64,000 nucleotides of DNA, from assembly GCA_025602915.1 (NCBI GenBank), contig JAHLJZ010000005.1:496001-560000 (forward strand), written 5' to 3'. How positions within the stretch are numbered: the first letter of the stretch is position 1; every line of letters starts with the position of its first letter. The notes under the pieces are model-generated. The model saw only the letters and a program-made list of their open reading frames with translations, was not told the origin of the DNA and made no database searches. Of this stretch, positions 61,590 to 64,000 are shown in pieces. The stretch comes from Paraphysoderma sedebokerense. Taxonomy: Eukaryota; Blastocladiomycota; Physodermatomycetes; Physodermatales; Physodermataceae. Made by a program: the position numbers and the translations under genes.

Positions 61590-61847
61590 GGAAGCTGATG
61601 TAAAAGCAGTAAATTATGTAGTCGAGAACTAAAGCTGTTGATGTGCCCACTGCCAATATTCGGTTCAATGAGCCAAGGTCACCCGCACCGAATCAGCAGA
61701 CAGCGAGGACGCATCGGCGACAAACCAAAATATCAGGACACTCACACAGTAGATAGTACATTATGGTGGTAGTCAGTGTTTATTCACTTATGTTATGTTA
61801 CATTCAACGATATCAACCTCCTCTGACTATGCCGACTACTCCTTCAT

Positions 61848-62467
61848 TCACACTTTGCCGTATTCAATGATCGGATCAACGTAGTCTCCAAACCCATTTT
61901 CAACGATCTAAAATATTTAGTAGGTGGTCAGTAACAAAGTAATTGCTTCTTGTAAACATCATTAGGAACAATCAAACATACATGTTTCGGCACAGCGGGA
62001 TTTCTATTGTATTTCGACCCGGAAGGTGAAGTAATAACTACAAAATCAATTTCTGGTCAGCATACCCTGAATGATCTACCTTAACCATTTCATATTAATT
62101 AAGAAGTAGTTCGATAGGGCGAAAATATAACCAATAAATTTCAATAAATAACGAGGGACTCCAAAGAGGCAGAACTCCTCTGCGACATGAAGAAGTAACT
62201 AAAATCTGAATATGGGCACATACATCGATAAGGTTCTGGATGAGCAAAGTCCGCCAGCTTCTTTTCAGTTTCGCTAATAATTTCCTCCAATAGCATCGGG
62301 TTGGTAACGTTTCTATTTTCTTCGAACTGGTATCTAATTTTCATGGCCTCCTGCCTCCAGATATTTCTCCGTACGGACCAATCGAGAGACGATCGTAGAC
62401 ATCGCTTGTACAGTGACTTGATGTAGGTTGTGTGTTGCGGTGTGAACGGGACTAGGTTTTTATACAT
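61848..62467 (-). CDS. NADH dehydrogenase (complex I) LYR subunit NDUFB9/B22
   Basis: Accessory LYR-fold subunit of mitochondrial complex I, which binds the acyl carrier protein. Exons 62224-62467, 61982-62037, 61848-61907 close to 119 residues. It begins MYKNLVPFTPQHTTYIKSLY, with the LYR-type SLYKRCLRSSLDW, then RRNIWRQEAMKIRYQFEENR, NVTNPMLLEEI, and the family end HPEPYR..SPSGSKYNRNPAVPKH. A longer frame upstream exists only with a TTG start, so the ATG at 62467 is chosen. Its presence shows the organism keeps complex I, unlike Saccharomyces. It is divergent from the RING gene, about 200 bp apart. Confidence 0.9.
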
Positions 62468-62663
62468 ATTATCGACTGAGAGGGACAAAGGTCGTCGAAA
62501 GAACAGTATGTGGTTATTTGAATTTGGACAGACAACAAAATAAAATCCGAGTCACGTGTTTGAGTCTGGCACCAGTTCCCTCTTCTGCCAACTCTTCAAC
62601 TGCTGACACTCTTCCAATCCAAAATCCATCTGATACTTCGTCCAACATCGTTCCCCTTAGTTT

Positions 62664-63425
62664 ATGAATACAGATGATGTATCCGCTCCTCAGTCCAGTG
62701 TCTTCAAGCCGAATTTGTTGAGTAATCCTGGTGTCGAGTCCATCCTCGCCTGTTCTCTTGACGATACTACTAGCGCCCATTCCATTGACAATTCTCCTTC
62801 CGACATATGGGTTGCGTCCGGAAGTAAATCAGCGGATGCGGTTTGCCCTATCTGTTTATCGCCGATTTGCAACAAATCGTATGTTCAACAGTGCTACCAT
62901 TCGTTTTGCTTCGATTGCATCAGGCAATGGTGTCTTGCGAATAAAGAGTTACCGGACTGCCCTTTGTGCAAAGCAGAAATCAATATCATATATCATAGCA
63001 TTGACAATGGACGTAAGCGGTTCAGAAAATGGTCTCCAAAACTCACCGCCTCGACTCATCATAACCGAGAGGTGATTTACCATTACGGCTTAGAGCCTCA
63101 ACTGGAACTAGTTGACATGAAAAACCCTTCGCTGAGAATTATTAAAGGTAGTCATATGCATCATTTGATGCCTTTTTTAGAGAGAGATTTGAAAATGTTG
63201 CTTGCCGATTGTTACGACGATATCATACTCAAAGTTGCTCAAGATGCTCTTTTGCTGCCGTCTAAATCAAAAGCAAAAACCTACGACGACGTTGTGGATA
63301 TTTTAGAGCCTTATCTGTTTGAAAATGCCCGCCAGTTTGTTGAAGAAATGAAATCTTTCCTCATTGTTGGACGGACCATGAAGTATTACGATGAAAACGT
63401 TCTATACGGTGCGTCGAATATGTAA
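62664..63425 (+). CDS. TOPORS-like RING-type E3 ubiquitin ligase
   Basis: Single exon, 253 residues. The C3HC4 RING spans about residues 60-107: CPICLSPICNKSYVQQCYHS, FCFDCIRQWC, CPLCKAEI. The remainder lacks known domains but follows the TOPORS/ICP0-like pattern, in which a RING is followed by a conserved helical block (HHLMPFLERDLKMLLADCYD, DILEPYLFENARQFVEEMKS). The order fits the single-RING fungal relatives of TOPORS rather than Rad18 or Rad5. A ubiquitin or SUMO ligase role is inferred from the family. The N-terminal 60 residues are Ser-rich and probably disordered. Convergent with the RGS gene, about 100 bp apart. Confidence 0.8.
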   Translation: MNTDDVSAPQSSVFKPNLLSNPGVESILACSLDDTTSAHSIDNSPSDIWVASGSKSADAVCPICLSPICNKSYVQQCYHSFCFDCIRQWCLANKELPDCPLCKAEINIIYHSIDNGRKRFRKWSPKLTASTHHNREVIYHYGLEPQLELVDMKNPSLRIIKGSHMHHLMPFLERDLKMLLADCYDDIILKVAQDALLLPSKSKAKTYDDVVDILEPYLFENARQFVEEMKSFLIVGRTMKYYDENVLYGASNM

Positions 63426-63527
63426 TTCATACAGAGCAGCTGAATACAGACAGAATTTTCATACATTTAATCTAAGAGTACATCTACTATCTGTATATAT
63501 ATAACGTTAAGCGGTTAATACATAATT

Positions 63528-64000
63528 CTATGCAATGATAGATCCGTCTATTGCGCTTTGCTTTCCGGTCGTTGTCTGGTTCTTTGAGGTATTGACAGTG
63601 GAGTTATTTGCACCGTTCTTTACCTTCATTACGAACCGTGGAAAAGAGTTCAGGTACTGCAAAAGAAAATTAGCGTTACGAACTCTCTAATTATAATCAA
63701 TTAATCAAATCGTACCATCATTTGGAAGACTTCATTTTTTGCTGCTTCCAGGATTTCTGGTTTGTAATTTTTTTCAGCGATTTCCTTGGAAATTTTCTTG
63801 CGGCAGGTTGACTTCGCATTATGTTAGTTTATTATCAACTAATCCAGTTAAGTAGGCATACACACGCTAATGTTGAGTTCGTACTTGGCCCCGACTTGAA
63901 TGTACGTCTCATACATGTGAAGGACAGTTTTCGGGATGTCTACAGTTTTCTTTTCATCTGTAGGTTGAAGGGTAAGCCAGTCATCCCAGAATAATCCATT
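63528..64000 (-). CDS. RGS-domain protein, 3' part (5' end outside window)
   Basis: Regulator of G-protein signalling: RGS domains speed GTP hydrolysis by G-alpha. Visible exons are 63866-64000 (cut by the window edge), 63716-63811 and 63528-63656, in phase. The RGS helices are clear: VLHMYETYIQVGAKYELNIS, CRKKISKEIAEKNYKPEI, ILEAAKNEVFQMM and YLNSFPRFVMKVK, which is the C-terminal half of the domain (about 90 residues). A short Asn/Thr-rich tail of about 30 residues ends at 63528. The upstream part (DEP, transmembrane or PX regions in other RGS classes) is not visible, so the subclass cannot be told. Confidence 0.85.

Overview
This is nuclear DNA of a fungus with dense, mostly short spliceosomal introns (usually about 50-120 nt, GT-AG with a few GC-AG). 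Several genes point to a zoosporic, chytrid-grade lineage. A kinesin-2 motor of the KIF3/FLA10 class normally serves intraflagellar transport. A retinoblastoma pocket protein is retained, whereas the yeasts use Whi5-type control. The one-polypeptide sulfite reductase beta subunit (PFOR-like, flavodoxin and sirohaem domains fused) and a DUF4436 membrane protein are fungal in style. Exons were read by eye from splice signals, protein families and phase. For almost every gene listed the chosen exons close in frame from ATG to stop.

Layout. 1-16 kb: RB (5' end outside the window), a GNAT acetyltransferase, cytosolic HSP70 (-), valyl-tRNA synthetase with a likely mitochondrial presequence (21 exons), striatin (STRIPAK scaffold), and a CHY zinc-finger protein (-). 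16-31 kb: SRP72 (-), a doubtful membrane ORF (-), threonine deaminase ILV1, then PAPS reductase (-) and sulfite reductase beta (+) as a divergent pair. 31-43.8 kb: NAD(P)HX epimerase (-), a SET protein (-), TFIIH p62/TFB1, TSR2 (-), an unassigned two-exon fragment (-), the DUF4436 protein, kinesin-2 (-), UBE2H/UBC8, PEX11 (-). 44-57 kb: a tandem CCCH (TTP/Cth) RNA-binding protein, dihydrofolate synthase FOL3 (-), the cohesin kleisin RAD21/REC8 (-) and kinesin-5 (+), divergent from one short promoter. 57-64 kb: a probable SRP RNA gene (-) preceded by a tRNA-like module, a 49-residue ATP18-like microprotein (-), WDR5/Swd3 (-), peroxisomal dienoyl-CoA reductase (-), complex I NDUFB9 (-), a TOPORS-like RING protein (+) and the 3' part of an RGS protein (-).

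Themes. Sulfate assimilation is paired in one divergent unit (PAPS reductase plus sulfite reductase). Cell-cycle genes recur (RB, RAD21, kinesin-5), and the RAD21/kinesin-5 promoter holds two ACGCGT (MCB-type) boxes. Both SRP72 and the probable SRP RNA lie here. Peroxisomal genes (PEX11, dienoyl-CoA reductase) are present but unlinked. The most notable item is the non-coding locus near 57.1-57.5 kb. It carries the SRP helix 6 GNAR hairpin and helix 8 GNRA/AGCA signature, with a B-box cloverleaf-like module just upstream and no intervening Pol III terminator. I saw no CRISPR array, rRNA, intact transposon or clear viral element.
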